DNA of 64,000 nt from Siderastrea radians (GCA_964017195.1 CAXHKT010000166.1:234062-298061); one strand, 5' to 3'; shown: positions 51,828-61,209, numbered from the stretch's first letter. The notes: generated from the sequence alone by a model not told the origin. Numbers and translations are program-made.

Positions 51828-53021
51828 TTATGAAATGTGGATTTGCTGTATCCTCAGAACATTTCTTTTTCGTAAGAGGTATTTCTTTGTGTGCTTCAGC
51901 ATTTTTTTCTTTTCTTCCTCCAAATTCTCAAACGTCGAGTCCTTTTTTCTATCATGACCATTTTTCTTTAATGCTTGTACCTCCTTTTCCGTTTTTTCTC
52001 TGTTACAGGGTTTCATCTCTTTCTTTCCTAATTCAGATTTTTGTCTGGTTGAGCTGGCTCGTTTTTGCTTTTGCAAATGTCTTATATCTTGAGGGTTCCT
52101 GCTTGTTTTGCTTTCTGCGTGCATCCCGGTTGAAAGCCGGTTTATTTTCGAACTTGACTTCCGTTTATTAGTGACAACGAACCACGGGTTATCATTTTCC
52201 TTAGGCGTTTCTTTCTTTGTATTTGCAGCCTCGACCTGCCCCACTGAAGCTTGATCACTTTCGTTAAACAAGGGAACAAAATGGTTTACCACGAACTCTT
52301 TAGAGCGGTCAGGCCAACCAAGCGTGTTTGTCCACATGATTCTTATAACTTTAAGGCTGGACTGATTAAAGGATTGCCTTGGTTTGAATATGTTCTGGAA
52401 CACAGGCAAGAGTTTATTCTTCTGATCTGGGTAAACCGTTTCAATAGGAACACCCAGGACACTCTCTAGGGCCATGATTTGCAAAGTGCTGCTGTAAGAA
52501 TAGTTCTTGCATGTTCTCATGATCTCATTGTCAAAGGCTCTTTCAAAGCCATAATCACCACAAACTTTAGAGGAACTTGAAGAAAAACAAGTAAGGTCAC
52601 ACAGTGTCTCTACAGACATAACACCAGGGCCAGCTTTTCCGCAGCAGGGAATTCTTGCGTTTGCCAACACAGGGTGATTTCGGTAAAACTGCCTGTTCTT
52701 GGCAAGTTCAAGACAGGTTCGTAGTCGCAGTTCAAGGGCCAAGATTTCTGCTTGACAAATCCCCAGACTAGCTGAATTAAACAAGCAGTTGCCGTCACCG
52801 GTAGATGTTATTGGAACGACCGACATTCCCCGAAGATTTGCTGGAATGATTTGCCGGGAGACTTCATCCACGTGTTTAGGTCGGAAATGTCTTGAATCAT
52901 GTTCACCAACTCTCCAAGCAAGACTTTTACTCCACCGTCCCTCCAGTTGCTCACATACCCTACAGAATGCGTTAAAATCGCTGCACACAGCTTCCAAACG
53001 TCGCAGATCTTGAAGCGCCAT
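51828..53021 (-). CDS. OTU-type cysteine protease domain protein
   Basis: A 397-codon frame. TSTGDGNCLFNSASL gives the OTU Asp76 and Cys79, and VVNHFVPLF the His247. The spacing and the NHFVP ending resemble vertnin-like OTU proteins. OTU enzymes remove ubiquitin. From about 260 the protein is a Lys/Glu-rich disordered tail. Near 51905 there is a run of seven A. Beyond it this frame gives hydrophobic-basic residues to a stop, while the other frame is polar, charged and open into the next ORF. A one-base homopolymer change there would make one protein of about 1,500 residues. It is divergent from the plus-strand gene at 53336. Confidence 0.7.
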   Translation of the reverse strand: MALQDLRRLEAVCSDFNAFCRVCEQLEGRWSKSLAWRVGEHDSRHFRPKHVDEVSRQIIPANLRGMSVVPITSTGDGNCLFNSASLGICQAEILALELRLRTCLELAKNRQFYRNHPVLANARIPCCGKAGPGVMSVETLCDLTCFSSSSSKVCGDYGFERAFDNEIMRTCKNYSYSSTLQIMALESVLGVPIETVYPDQKNKLLPVFQNIFKPRQSFNQSSLKVIRIMWTNTLGWPDRSKEFVVNHFVPLFNESDQASVGQVEAANTKKETPKENDNPWFVVTNKRKSSSKINRLSTGMHAESKTSRNPQDIRHLQKQKRASSTRQKSELGKKEMKPCNREKTEKEVQALKKNGHDRKKDSTFENLEEEKKKMLKHTKKYLLRKRNVLRIQQIHIS

Positions 53022-53335
53022 GCTAAACTAACTATACCCGGTTGTCATACAACATTATCTGTACGCGAAGTAAAGGGATCGCAAACGTGTCACGCACAAA
53101 CAAATGCCGACAAAGCGTAACTGATTTAAAACATGAAATATTTATAGAGCACGGCACGGTCGCCACCTTTTAGAATGGATTACATTTTTTTGACAGCTTT
53201 CTGACAACTTTTACATGGTTTCTTTTTGAACCGGCCAATCAAGAGCGGAAATGTCAACTTGTCAAATCCGCCGATCACTCCCAGCATGAAAGTTTTAAAA
53301 CTGCCAGTCGCCTTGTTTTTAAAGTTATCACAAAC
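53022..53335. promoter_or_regulatory. Divergent intergenic region
   Basis: 314 bases separate the OTU start from the plus-strand coding frame. It contains a T-run with GGATTACATTTTTTTGACAG and no obvious TATA box on either side. Two genes firing away from one short region suggests a shared promoter. A plus-strand ATG at 53285 opens a 24-codon frame that stops at about 53359, so the true start of the plus gene is unclear. Confidence 0.35.
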
Positions 53336-53794
53336 GTGTCGGATCTTCTTGTTTATGTGAACGAAAGTGTTTCTTGTTCAGTGATAATCGAGAATTTTGA
53401 TATTAGCCTGAAAACGTTTCGCCACGACACTTTAGATGAGCAGGTCAGCGACGTGTTGCCACCGCTTTACAAGTTCACCAGATTGTTAAACAACCAGCGC
53501 ATCGTCATTGGTGTCAAACAAGAAGCGGCTATAAAATTGAGCCAGTGCGTGTTAAAGGAAGAAGCTAATTTCGCAGTTTACTTGCTTAGAGAAGAAGTGG
53601 TCAACTTAAAGGCCAATGAGCCGGACTTAAACCACATACAGGCTAAGTCAAGAGATGGTGATCAAGATCAAGTTCCACCACAAAAAAAACCAAGATCAGT
53701 CACCAGCCGACACTCTTTGACATGTGCGGACCCAGCACAGCAACACCACGACCTTCCTCTACACCCTTTTCGGCGGCTAGAGCGCGAAATGTGA
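53336..53794 (+). CDS. Unknown protein, first part of coiled-coil gene
   Basis: An open frame, SDLLVYVNESVSCSVII onward (open further upstream without ATG), encodes a compact beta/alpha segment (DISLKTFRHDTLDEQ, LPPLYKFTRLLNNQRIVIG). A hydrophilic region follows with QVPPQKKPRS. At 53681-53688 is a run of eight A. Past it, this frame loses protein-like character. The frame of the next ORF is open across the run and onward. So the two are probably one gene of about 330 residues split by a one-base indel. No family recognised. Confidence 0.45.
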   Translation: MSDLLVYVNESVSCSVIIENFDISLKTFRHDTLDEQVSDVLPPLYKFTRLLNNQRIVIGVKQEAAIKLSQCVLKEEANFAVYLLREEVVNLKANEPDLNHIQAKSRDGDQDQVPPQKKPRSVTSRHSLTCADPAQQHHDLPLHPFRRLEREM

Positions 53795-54339
53795 AGATAT
53801 TTAAGGAGCAAGAGATCAATGAAAGCACAGGTATGAAAAAGTTGTACCGACAGTTTTGGAATGACAAAGCAGAAGAATTATGCAGGAGCAACGCTCTCAA
53901 AACCTTCAAGCCTGGAGAGATCCAAGGAGCGATCAATGTTGCGTGGTCACTAAAGAAAACTGACATTTTAAAAGATCAAATCGAGGAGGTCAACAAGGAA
54001 ATCGCCTCAAAATGTTCAACTGATGTACTGAAAAAGTTTCAGATGACGAAGAAGACAGCTGAGAAAAACACGGAACGTGTCGACGCAGCCGTTTCCGCTT
54101 TGCGAACAACCCAAGAAAATTTAACAAAAGCCAGGCAGGAATTTCTGGACAGCACAAACAAGTCTGAACGAAAACTAGCCTCCGCCAGAGTAGATAAGAT
54201 TGAGAAAGACTTAGATGCTCAGATGGCAGAACTCAGAAGGGCCCAGGATGCCCTTAGGAAAGCGACGGAAGCTCGAAAAAATTTTTTGAAAGTTGAAAGC
54301 CAGCCTTCCGAGAGCGATAGCGATGAATCCATAAGCTAA
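53722..54339 (+). CDS. Coiled-coil protein partner of the OTU/DDE gene
   Basis: 205 codons from ATG 53722: a Pro/Ser/Thr-rich start, RQFWNDKAEELCRSNALKTF (a helical domain, 50-75), then a long coiled coil (about 85-195: IEEVNKEIASKC, RVDAAVSALRTTQENLTKAR, AQMAELRRAQDALRKATEAR), and an acidic SDSDESIS end. An AATAAA at 54681 could end the transcript. The position, divergent from the OTU/DDE gene, suggests they work together, but that is inference. Confidence 0.55.
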   Translation: MCGPSTATPRPSSTPFSAARARNVKIFKEQEINESTGMKKLYRQFWNDKAEELCRSNALKTFKPGEIQGAINVAWSLKKTDILKDQIEEVNKEIASKCSTDVLKKFQMTKKTAEKNTERVDAAVSALRTTQENLTKARQEFLDSTNKSERKLASARVDKIEKDLDAQMAELRRAQDALRKATEARKNFLKVESQPSESDSDESIS

Positions 54340-54820
54340 GCGGTGGTGAATCCTCTAGGTTTCGAATGTATTTCGCAAGCAATACGTTAACTACCCTGTT
54401 TACCTTAAATACTTCGGCTCTTTTATCAATAATTTTCGCATTAAGGTCATTAAGTTGTTTTGTACGTTTTGTTCAGGTCGTAAAAGGACTCATCAATCTC
54501 GGTGGGTGTTGTAATTGCCCGCCAATATAAACTCAGAGACACAAGAAAAGTACTAATTTCTAAGAAAAAGGCTTCTCGATGAAAATGTTCATGAGTTTTT
54601 AAATCTTTTTAGTGCTCGCTTTGTGTATAATTTTGCACGTTTAAATTTTACAGATCTGCTGAGGATTGACAGTTAAAGTTAATAAAGAAAATATAAACTT
54701 CCGGTGTAGAATTATGTTTTCTTCCGGTAGAGATGAGACCTAGGGATCTGGGTACCAATTTGCTACAGGCGGCCATCTTGATTTATCTCGCGTGCAGAGC
54801 GTGCGAAAATGAAGTGAATT
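54340..54820. other. 3' and promoter-like interval
   Basis: Contains AATAAA (54681-54686) after the coiled-coil gene. Near 54771 is GGCGGCCATCTTGATTT, whose complement AAGATGGCCGCC is a YY1-like initiator often found at animal promoters, 40 bases before the ATG at 54821. No TIR matching the left side of the OTU/DDE gene was found by eye. Confidence 0.4.
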
Positions 54821-54947
54821 ATGCTTCCTCCGAAGGATGACCGCGATCTCTCAGCAAAGAAAAAGACGTTTGAGACGAACATCTTGAATTTCTTTTTGGA
54901 AAGGGCATCTGTTTCAAATTTTATGGGGCTACAAATAAAAAATTCAG
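54821..54947 (+). CDS. Possible host first exon
   Basis: ATG opens MLPPKDDRDLSAKKKTFETN and continues LNFFLERASVSNFMGLQ to AATTCAG, where GTACGT begins a good splice donor at 54948. A YY1-like initiator lies just upstream. This looks like the short first exon of a host gene whose remainder is not in the window. All but the first six codons are repeated at 55232-55340 by the tandem duplication. Confidence 0.4.
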
Positions 54948-55621
54948 GTACGTTTGTCTAGCACACTTCGCGTCGTTTGTGGAGAACCCTGGAAAATTAT
55001 TCGCGTTAGCACCCCCATACCCCTCGGAAATTTCTACCTTTTAGCCCCCCCCACCCCCTAGGAATTTCCATTGACCATCCGTGGGGGGGATATGGATATT
55101 TTCTGGAACCACACGATCTTATTATGTTTGAGCAATTACCTGATTCAAAACCACAAGAAGCATACAAACTTTTGATATCAAACTCAACGGTAAGAAAGTG
55201 TACGATTGCAACGACTGTAATCATGCTGTAAGACCGCGATCTCTCAGCAAAGAAAAAGACGTTTGAGACGAACATCTTGAATTTCTTTTTGGAAAGGGCA
55301 TCTGTTTCAAATTTTATGGGGCTACAAATAAAAAATTCAGGTACGTTTGTCTAGCACACTTCGCGTCGTTTGTGGAGAACCCTGGAAAATTATTCGCGTT
55401 AGCACCCCCATACCCCTCGGAAATTTCTACCTTTTAGCCCCCCCACCCCCTAGGAATTTCCATTGACCATCCGTGGGGGGGATATGGATATTTTCTGGAA
55501 CCACATGATCTTATTATGTTGAGCAATTACCTGATTCAAAACCACAAGAAGCATACAAACTTTTGATATCAAACTCAACGGTAAGAAAGTGTACGATTGC
55601 AACGACTGTAATCATGCTGTA
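54839..55621 (+). repeat. Tandem duplication, about 390 bp x 2
   Basis: GACCGCGATCTCTCAGC... to ...ATCATGCTGTAA occurs at 54839-55231 and 55232-55621. Differences are confined to C/T/G runs and one base (CACACGATC versus CACATGATC). The unit joins the possible host exon to the 5' edge of a Polinton major capsid fragment, so it arose after the Polinton piece was already there. Confidence 0.9.
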
Positions 55622-56566
55622 AATATAAAGAATCTTCTCGAATACAGTCCTGTTTATGCCGATTCAACAGCGACCAACGAATTTTATCATCTGGATACCA
55701 CTAGGCACGCCGAAGAACGCCCAGCTCAGGCTAACTATAACAAAGGATTTGCTATACGGAAACTAATGTTAGGTGTATCTGCTGTTGTTTCAAGAGAATT
55801 GCCTCTTAATAGGTATTCGTTTTTTGAAGCCCTTGAAAACAATCTACTGCCATCCGGTCGATTGGAATTGAATATCGAAATTGAATCAGATGCTAATCTG
55901 ATCTGGCAGACTGCTGACGATTGCAGAGTCATTATAACAAGGCTGCAACTGATTGTACCAAGAATAACTTTCAACAGTGAAGGACAAAGCCTTTACATGG
56001 GCAAATTTCTGAAACCACATAAGTGGACTTACCTTCGTGAAAACATCGAGAGAAGTAATTCATCTAGGCAGAGAACCGGTCATTTCAAGATCAGTAGTGG
56101 AATTTCTAAACCAAGACATGTGTTCGTTTACATAATCAATGATGCAGATGTTGATTCCCAAACAACCAATCCATTCCTGTATAATACTTTCAGCGTCTCA
56201 ACTGATCCTAGAACCCTTGATAATTGCCATCTCGAAGTTGCTAACGGACAAGAATACCCAGAAGTTCATTACCAGCCTTCTACGGATCTGAGTCGTGTGT
56301 ACAGAGATGTTTTGAAATACGTCCATAAGAACTCCGAATACAGCGAGGGTTCACTTCTCAATATCAGTAATTTTCAAACACTGTTTCCTTTTGTGTACTT
56401 CGATCTCACTAAACAGAAGACCGACATCCGAGATGGTACAACAAAACTAACTTTCAGATATGAACTTTCGGGGGGAACAACAACGGACTATTCGGTCTAC
56501 GCCCTGACACTGTTTGAACAAGAGGCTAAATTGATTCAACAGAACGACAAACTGCTTTTCCGATAA
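55562..56566 (+). pseudogene. Major capsid protein, 5'-truncated
   Basis: Homology to the Polinton 1 major capsid begins near its residue 95 (FDIKLNGKKVYDC against HMVIKSSGKIVYES) and runs to the end without a break (ELPLNRYSFFEALENNLLP, VYALTLFEQEAKL). The first quarter of the gene is missing, replaced by non-viral sequence in the tandem unit. A 63-base piece of the same edge is repeated at 55169-55231. Confidence 0.85.
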
Positions 56567-56629
56567 ATTCATTAATTAATTACAAAAACAAAATAACTAT
56601 TTTAATATAACATATAATATATTCAAGAT

Positions 56630-57409
56630 ATGTCATACGTTAAATATGGAGTAAAACTGTCTTCTGGACAGAAACAGAAATTAGCAAAAGCTTTGACAAA
56701 TAAATCAGCGATAACGATACGATTGTCAAAAGGTGATTTAAGTAGTGCAGATGAATTAATGCTTACGAAAACACAATTGAAACGTATACAAAAAGCAATG
56801 AAAAATAAAACCGGAGTTGATTTGAAAATTAGTAAAACCCAGATCAGACATCTAGTACAGGAGGGAGGTTCTCTATGGCGTTCATTGATCACACTTGGCA
56901 CAAAAGCGCTTCCTTATGCAACAAAAGCAGTTTCGAAGGTAGCACCTGCTTTGGCTACTGGAGCTTTACAGGCTTTAGGTTCACTTGGTATTGATAAGAT
57001 ATTTGGAAAGGGTCAGTCGGGTGGTTTTTTAATTCCGCAAAATAAAATCGATCAACTGATCAAGTATAAGGATCTATTGACAAAAAAACAGAAAGAACAA
57101 ATTGTTTCAGCCATTCATACTGGAGGTCAACTAGTTGTTAAGCCAACCGAAACACAGTCTGGGGGCGTTCTTGGTACCATTTTGGCTTCTATAGGCGTTC
57201 CTCTGTTGTTAAATCCTTTAACTCGAAAAGGACTACAGGTTGATAAAAGACGGTCGAAACGATCAGCTAATGTTCATGTACCAAAACAAACAAAAACCAA
57301 TACAACAAACAATCAAACAACATCAACATCAAAAGATGGAGGATTAGTTCTTCCAATGTATCCTTCTCCATTTATTGGTACCTGGGATAATCCTATCGGC
57401 ATGGTATGA
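56630..57409 (+). CDS. GG-motif capsid-associated protein, copy 2
   Basis: 259 codons starting MSYVKYGVKLSSGQKQKLAK, with GGSLWRS, SGGFLIP, SGGVLGT and DGGLVLP at the same relative places as in Polinton 1. It stops at TGA 57407-57409, whose ATGA overlaps the protease start. The same frame beyond the stop still encodes GKGLLLGKNSPFKNV, the C-terminus seen in Polinton 1, so the stop may be recent or read through. Confidence 0.7.
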   Translation: MSYVKYGVKLSSGQKQKLAKALTNKSAITIRLSKGDLSSADELMLTKTQLKRIQKAMKNKTGVDLKISKTQIRHLVQEGGSLWRSLITLGTKALPYATKAVSKVAPALATGALQALGSLGIDKIFGKGQSGGFLIPQNKIDQLIKYKDLLTKKQKEQIVSAIHTGGQLVVKPTETQSGGVLGTILASIGVPLLLNPLTRKGLQVDKRRSKRSANVHVPKQTKTNTTNNQTTSTSKDGGLVLPMYPSPFIGTWDNPIGMV

Positions 57410-57942
57410 AGTCAAAAAAAAAGACCAACAAAAAAAAAGGCAGCCAAAAAGGGCAAAGGTCTGCTTCTAGGAAAAAACAGTCCATTCAAAAACGTTCCTC
57501 TTCTAAACATCCTACTATAAGCTTCATTAACAAACCATTGAGCAATTATGATCTATTGAATTGGGTCAAAAAACTGGGAATAAAACATTTCAGAGGTATT
57601 TATAGTAGAGACGTTTTACATTTAGATAGTCAAATAGGACCTGGAACACATTGGATAGCATATAGAAACGGTAAAAATGAAGCCGAATACTTTGATTCTT
57701 TTGGTCTTACTTTGCCATCAGAGATTGAAAAATATCTATCAACAAGTGGGAAACAAATATTTTATTCAGGAGATGAGATCCAAGAGAGAGATTCAGTCCT
57801 TTGTGGATATTGGTGTTTATACTATCTACTGGAGAGACAAAAAGGCGTTCCTATGCTTAATGTCATCCATAATGCAAAATTTGATCCAATAGATCATTCT
57901 GTCAATCATCGTTTCATCATCAATTATTTCAAAAATATCTAA
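57406..57942 (+). CDS. Adenain-like protease, copy 2
   Basis: 178 codons with a proper ATG (57406). His82 (GTHWIAY), Asp97 (EYFDSFG), Gln126 and Cys133 (VLCGYWC) reproduce the adenain triad with Gln seven before Cys. Intact frame, basic N-terminus. It shows that in this lineage translation can start at ATG next to the overlapping capsid stop, unlike Polinton 1. Confidence 0.85.
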   Translation: MKSKKKTNKKKGSQKGQRSASRKKQSIQKRSSSKHPTISFINKPLSNYDLLNWVKKLGIKHFRGIYSRDVLHLDSQIGPGTHWIAYRNGKNEAEYFDSFGLTLPSEIEKYLSTSGKQIFYSGDEIQERDSVLCGYWCLYYLLERQKGVPMLNVIHNAKFDPIDHSVNHRFIINYFKNI

Positions 57943-57956
57943 CTGATATATATATT
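57938..57956 (+). promoter_or_regulatory. Late-type promoter, Polinton 2
   Basis: TCTAACTGATATATATATT precedes ATG 57957. TCTAA includes the protease stop codon (ATC TAA). Confidence 0.55.
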
Positions 57957-58519
57957 ATGAAATCATATTGCGTAAAACAGAAGAAACAAACAGATTGTGT
58001 GCCTAATAGTGAGCAATATGTTAAAGCTAAAAATGGGAGGCTTATGCTTAAATGTATTTGCTCTGAATGTGGTATCACAAAGACCAAATTTATGAAACAA
58101 GAGGGCGGTGCTTTAGCTAGAAAACGTGGACCATCAGGAGTTGATAAAGCAGCTTATATACTGTCCAATTTTGTCACACCGCTCCTAGCTTTGCTGCTTT
58201 AGGAAGGATATTAGCAGGTCAAGCATTCAAGGGTGTCAAAGATAATGTCGATCATTACAGAAAAAGAGGAGGTGAAAATCCATTAGGAAAAGCTTTGAAA
58301 GCTGCAGAATTGGCTGAAAAGGCTGATCGAAAAGTAACACCATCTACTAACCATGTATTTGACCGATATTGGTCTGGTGATATCTTGAAAGGTGCTTTCA
58401 CAGGACCAACAGGTATAACAAGTAAAAAGTTTTGGACTAAACCTAAGAAGGGTACTGTCATGATGTTGGTTAAAAATGAAAAAACTGGTAAATATGAAAA
58501 TGTGTACGTCGAACCTTAA
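57957..58519 (+). pseudogene. Zinc-ribbon (DUF5679-like) gene, copy 2, frameshifted
   Basis: MKSYCVKQKKQTDCVPNSEQ and KCICSECGITKTKFMK form the zinc module, followed by EGGALARKRG and a helical stretch. The frame ends at 58202, while another frame, beginning near 58180 (AALGRILAGQAFKG), carries on through GGENPLGKAL and DRYWSGDILKGAFTG to 58519. One small indel near 58178-58185 explains this. It preserves the middle segment missing from the Polinton 1 gene, and its ATG is not followed by a stop. Confidence 0.65.
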
Positions 58520-58520
58520 T

Positions 58521-58544
58521 TCTAATCTAATATATATATATATT
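58521..58544 (+). promoter_or_regulatory. Late-type promoter, doubled TCTAA, Polinton 2
   Basis: TCTAATCTAATATATATATA lies just before ATG 58545, the same doubled core as at 13464 in Polinton 1. Confidence 0.55.
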
Positions 58545-59064
58545 ATGAAATCATATTGCGTGAAACAGAAGCTAAAAACGGACGAATGATGATGAAGTGC
58601 AAATGCTCTGAATGCGGAATCACTAAGACAAAATTCGTGAAACAGGCGGGAAACGGCTTGGCCCGTCGATTGGGGCGGGCATAGATATCCATAAAATGAT
58701 AGGTAAACTACCAAGACCAAAATCAGGATGGACATTACCGGGTCATAAATACACAGGGCCTTACAACGATCTTGAAAACCAAGTCAGATACAACCCAGTG
58801 ACTGGTCAGATACTAGAAATCTATGACCAACCAATTGGTAAAACAGATTCAATAGCTATGCAACACGATGTAGATTATTCCGTGTGTAAAGATGATAGGA
58901 AGTGTAAAAATAAAGCAGACAGAAAAATGGTGAAAGCTTTAGACGATGTACCTTATAATCAACGTCAATGGGGTCATTTTTTAGCTAGAAACGTCATAGA
59001 CTTGAAACAAAAACTAGGACTTGGTGTGAAACAAAAGAAGCCAAAAAACGGAAAGCGGCGTTGA
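58545..59064 (+). pseudogene. Zinc-ribbon plus PLA2-like gene remnant
   Basis: The ATG and first codons match the sister genes, then a deletion removes the middle of the zinc module and shifts the frame (stop at about 58587). The rest of the module (KCKCSECGITKTKF) is out of frame with the start. A second deletion removes the helical linker. The PLA2-like domain is then open to 59064: YTGPYNDLEN and MQHDVDYSVC retain the calcium-loop and HD..Y features. Confidence 0.65.
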
Positions 59065-60009
59065 GTAATAATAATGATTGGGCTCAACATTTAGCTGATG
59101 AATTACATAAACCAATCAGACGAAAATTTAAAACTAGAAGAGTTATTGTAAACGGAATTGACGAGATATGGTGCTCTGATATTGTTGAGATGCAACGGTT
59201 CAGTCGATGGAACGCTGGCTACAGATACCTTCTAATGGTTCTAGATGTGTTCAGTAAATATGGTTGGATTGTCCCTTTAAAGAATAAGAAAGGAGAAACT
59301 GTTACTGAGGCATTCAAAACAATCTTCAAAGAAGGCAGAAAACCTGAATACATATGGGTTGATAAGGGTAAGGAATTCTATAATAAGCATCTCAAAAGCC
59401 TCTTAGAAAAACATAAAATACCCTTGTACTCAACCGAAAATGAGGAAAAGTCGTCAGTTTGTGAACGATGGAACAGAACAATCAAAACTAAGATGTGGAA
59501 GCAATTCACTGTTCAAGGCAATACACGATATTTAGACATGCTACCCAAATTAGTGAAAGAAGACAATAATACAAGGCATAGTTTGATAAAAATGACACCT
59601 ACAGAAGCAAGCAAAAAGAAGAATGAAGGTTTAGTTTATTTCAATCTGTACGGTGATATGGAAACATCAAAACAGAAACCTAAATTCATAGTTGGTGATA
59701 GGGTGAGAATAAGTAAGTACAAAAGAAAAGTGTTCGACAAAGGATATACTCCAAACTGGACTGAGGAGGTTTTTACAGTTGATAAAATCCAATATACTAA
59801 TCCAATAACCTACAAATTGAAGGATCTGAATAATGAAGAGATACGGGAGTTTTTGTGAACCCGAATTACTGAAACCCAGACAGGATGTTTTTCGTATTGA
59901 TAAAGTCATTAGGAGGGACTACAAGAAGAAACAAGCTTTAGTAAAGTGGAAAGGATACAGTAATGATTTCAACACTTGGATATCGTTCAAGGATTTACAA
60001 ACAATCTAA
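59061..60009 (+). pseudogene. Polinton integrase, copy 2, frameshifted near the end
   Basis: Begins with a good ATG overlapping the PLA2 stop region (MSNNNDWAQHLADELHKP). WCSDIVEM, WVDKGKEFY and VCERWNRT give the DDE residues. Near 59848 one base appears lost and the frame stops at 59858. The chromodomain (VFRIDKVIRRDYKKKQAL, GYSNDFNTWI) continues in another frame to a stop at 60009. The ATG position supports the start placed near 14302 for Polinton 1. Confidence 0.82.
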
Positions 60010-60019
60010 CATAATATAA
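60005..60019 (+). promoter_or_regulatory. Late-type promoter of DUF5754-like gene
   Basis: TCTAACATAATATAA precedes ATG 60020 and shares its TAA with the integrase stop. It corresponds to the orphan signal at 15272. Confidence 0.55.
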
Positions 60020-60316
60020 ATGAATGTAGTAATTGGTAAAGATTTCGATTTATTAAAACATAGAGCCATCAACGTATATGGTGCTAAGAACCTTGAATAC
60101 TCCCATAACATAAATAAAAAATATGTGGTCACTCTCAAAAACGGTAATAAAATTCATTTTGGAGATCCACAATATGAAGATTTCTTGATTCACAACGATA
60201 AAGACAGACGTAATAGGTATCGTAAAAGAGCCTCAAAAATTAAAGACAAACATGGTAATTTAACGTATAAGGACCGAAATTCTGCAAACTTTTGGAGTTA
60301 CCATCTGCTCTGGTGA
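60020..60316 (+). CDS. DUF5754-like protein
   Basis: 98 codons: KKYVVTLKNGNKIHFGDPQY, HNDKDRRNRYRKRASKI and a C-terminal NFWSYHLLW match the layout of DUF5754 (IHFG, H.D..RR..Y..R, and a terminal LLW), a small family of giant-virus and Polinton-like genomes with unknown function. Intact, with its own late-type promoter. Absent from Polinton 1. Confidence 0.68.
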   Translation: MNVVIGKDFDLLKHRAINVYGAKNLEYSHNINKKYVVTLKNGNKIHFGDPQYEDFLIHNDKDRRNRYRKRASKIKDKHGNLTYKDRNSANFWSYHLLW

Positions 60317-60357
60317 AGTGTAAGGATTCCTTACCCCTGACTGAGGACGTCAAAAAC
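60315..60357 (+). repeat. 43-bp duplicate of BRO gene segment
   Basis: AAGTGTAAGGATTCCTTACC plus the following bases up to GTCAAAAACA repeats 60569-60612, with a few differences (CTGAGGACG versus CTAGGAACG). A piece of the BRO gene has been copied upstream of its own start, or an earlier BRO copy was deleted leaving this scrap. Confidence 0.6.
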
Positions 60358-60376
60358 ATATAAATAGAAAATAATA

Positions 60377-60397
60377 ATATAGTATTAATACAGATAG
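60377..60397 (+). promoter_or_regulatory. Early-type promoter of BRO gene, Polinton 2
   Basis: ATATAGTATTAATACAGATAG leads to ATG 60398. It matches 15516 and 16354 in Polinton 1. Confidence 0.5.
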
Positions 60398-61209
60398 ATG
60401 GAAATTTTCATTTATGAAGGAAAAAAACTGGATATTATCAAAAAGGATAATGAAGTATGGTTCCGTGCTAAGACTGTTGCAAGCATTTTAAAATATTCAA
60501 ACTCAAGAAAAGCGATTATCGATCATGTTGATTCTGAAGATAAATGTTCATTGAACAAGCTCAAATCCAAGTGTAAGGATTCCTTACCCCTGACTAGGAA
60601 CGTCAAAAACACTATTTATATAAATGAATCCGGACTTTATAGCCTGATTTTGAGATCTCATATGGATAAAGCGAAGGAATTCAAACGTTGGGTAACAAAA
60701 GAGGTTTTACCATCAATCAGAAAAACCAAACGGTATGATCATAATAATAAACCTTTCAAAATGTTGACTTTCAATATCAATACAGAATTTGACTAACATA
60801 AAAAAGTGGTTAACTTTATAAGAAACCATTATACAAAAGCACTTCTAAATGCATCATTAGGTGAAAACCTGATCTAATCATACAGAATTTACATATGAAG
60901 TATTCAGGTTTTGTGATTGAATTCAAATCTCCATCTGGATACCGAAAGTTATCAGATGAACAACAAATAATGTTACAAGAGTATAAAAATAACAATTTCA
61001 AAGTATTAGTCAGTAATGATTATGATGAGATTCTAGAAGATATCATCCATCATTTCGATGGAGTTAGAATAAAATGTAATCATTGTTCCAGAAAATTCAA
61101 GTCAACAGAAACAATGAACAATCATTCGAAATTCATACATAAATACTTTAAAGAGAAAATAATATATAGTAATAATAAATACAGATGGATGAATATGAAA
61201 ATGTCATAA
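60398..61209 (+). pseudogene. BRO-N / nuclease / zinc-finger gene, copy 2, broken
   Basis: The BRO-N part is intact (MEIFIYEGKKLDIIKKDN, FRAKTVASILKYSNSRKAI). TAA at 60794-60796 stops it where Polinton 1 has TTA. A deletion near 60870-60890 then removes the segment that holds the nuclease Asp. The remainder (FVIEFKSPSGYRKLSDEQ and a CNHCSRKF finger) follows in an open frame. Its seven-A run near the start keeps the ATG in frame, unlike Polinton 1. Confidence 0.7.
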
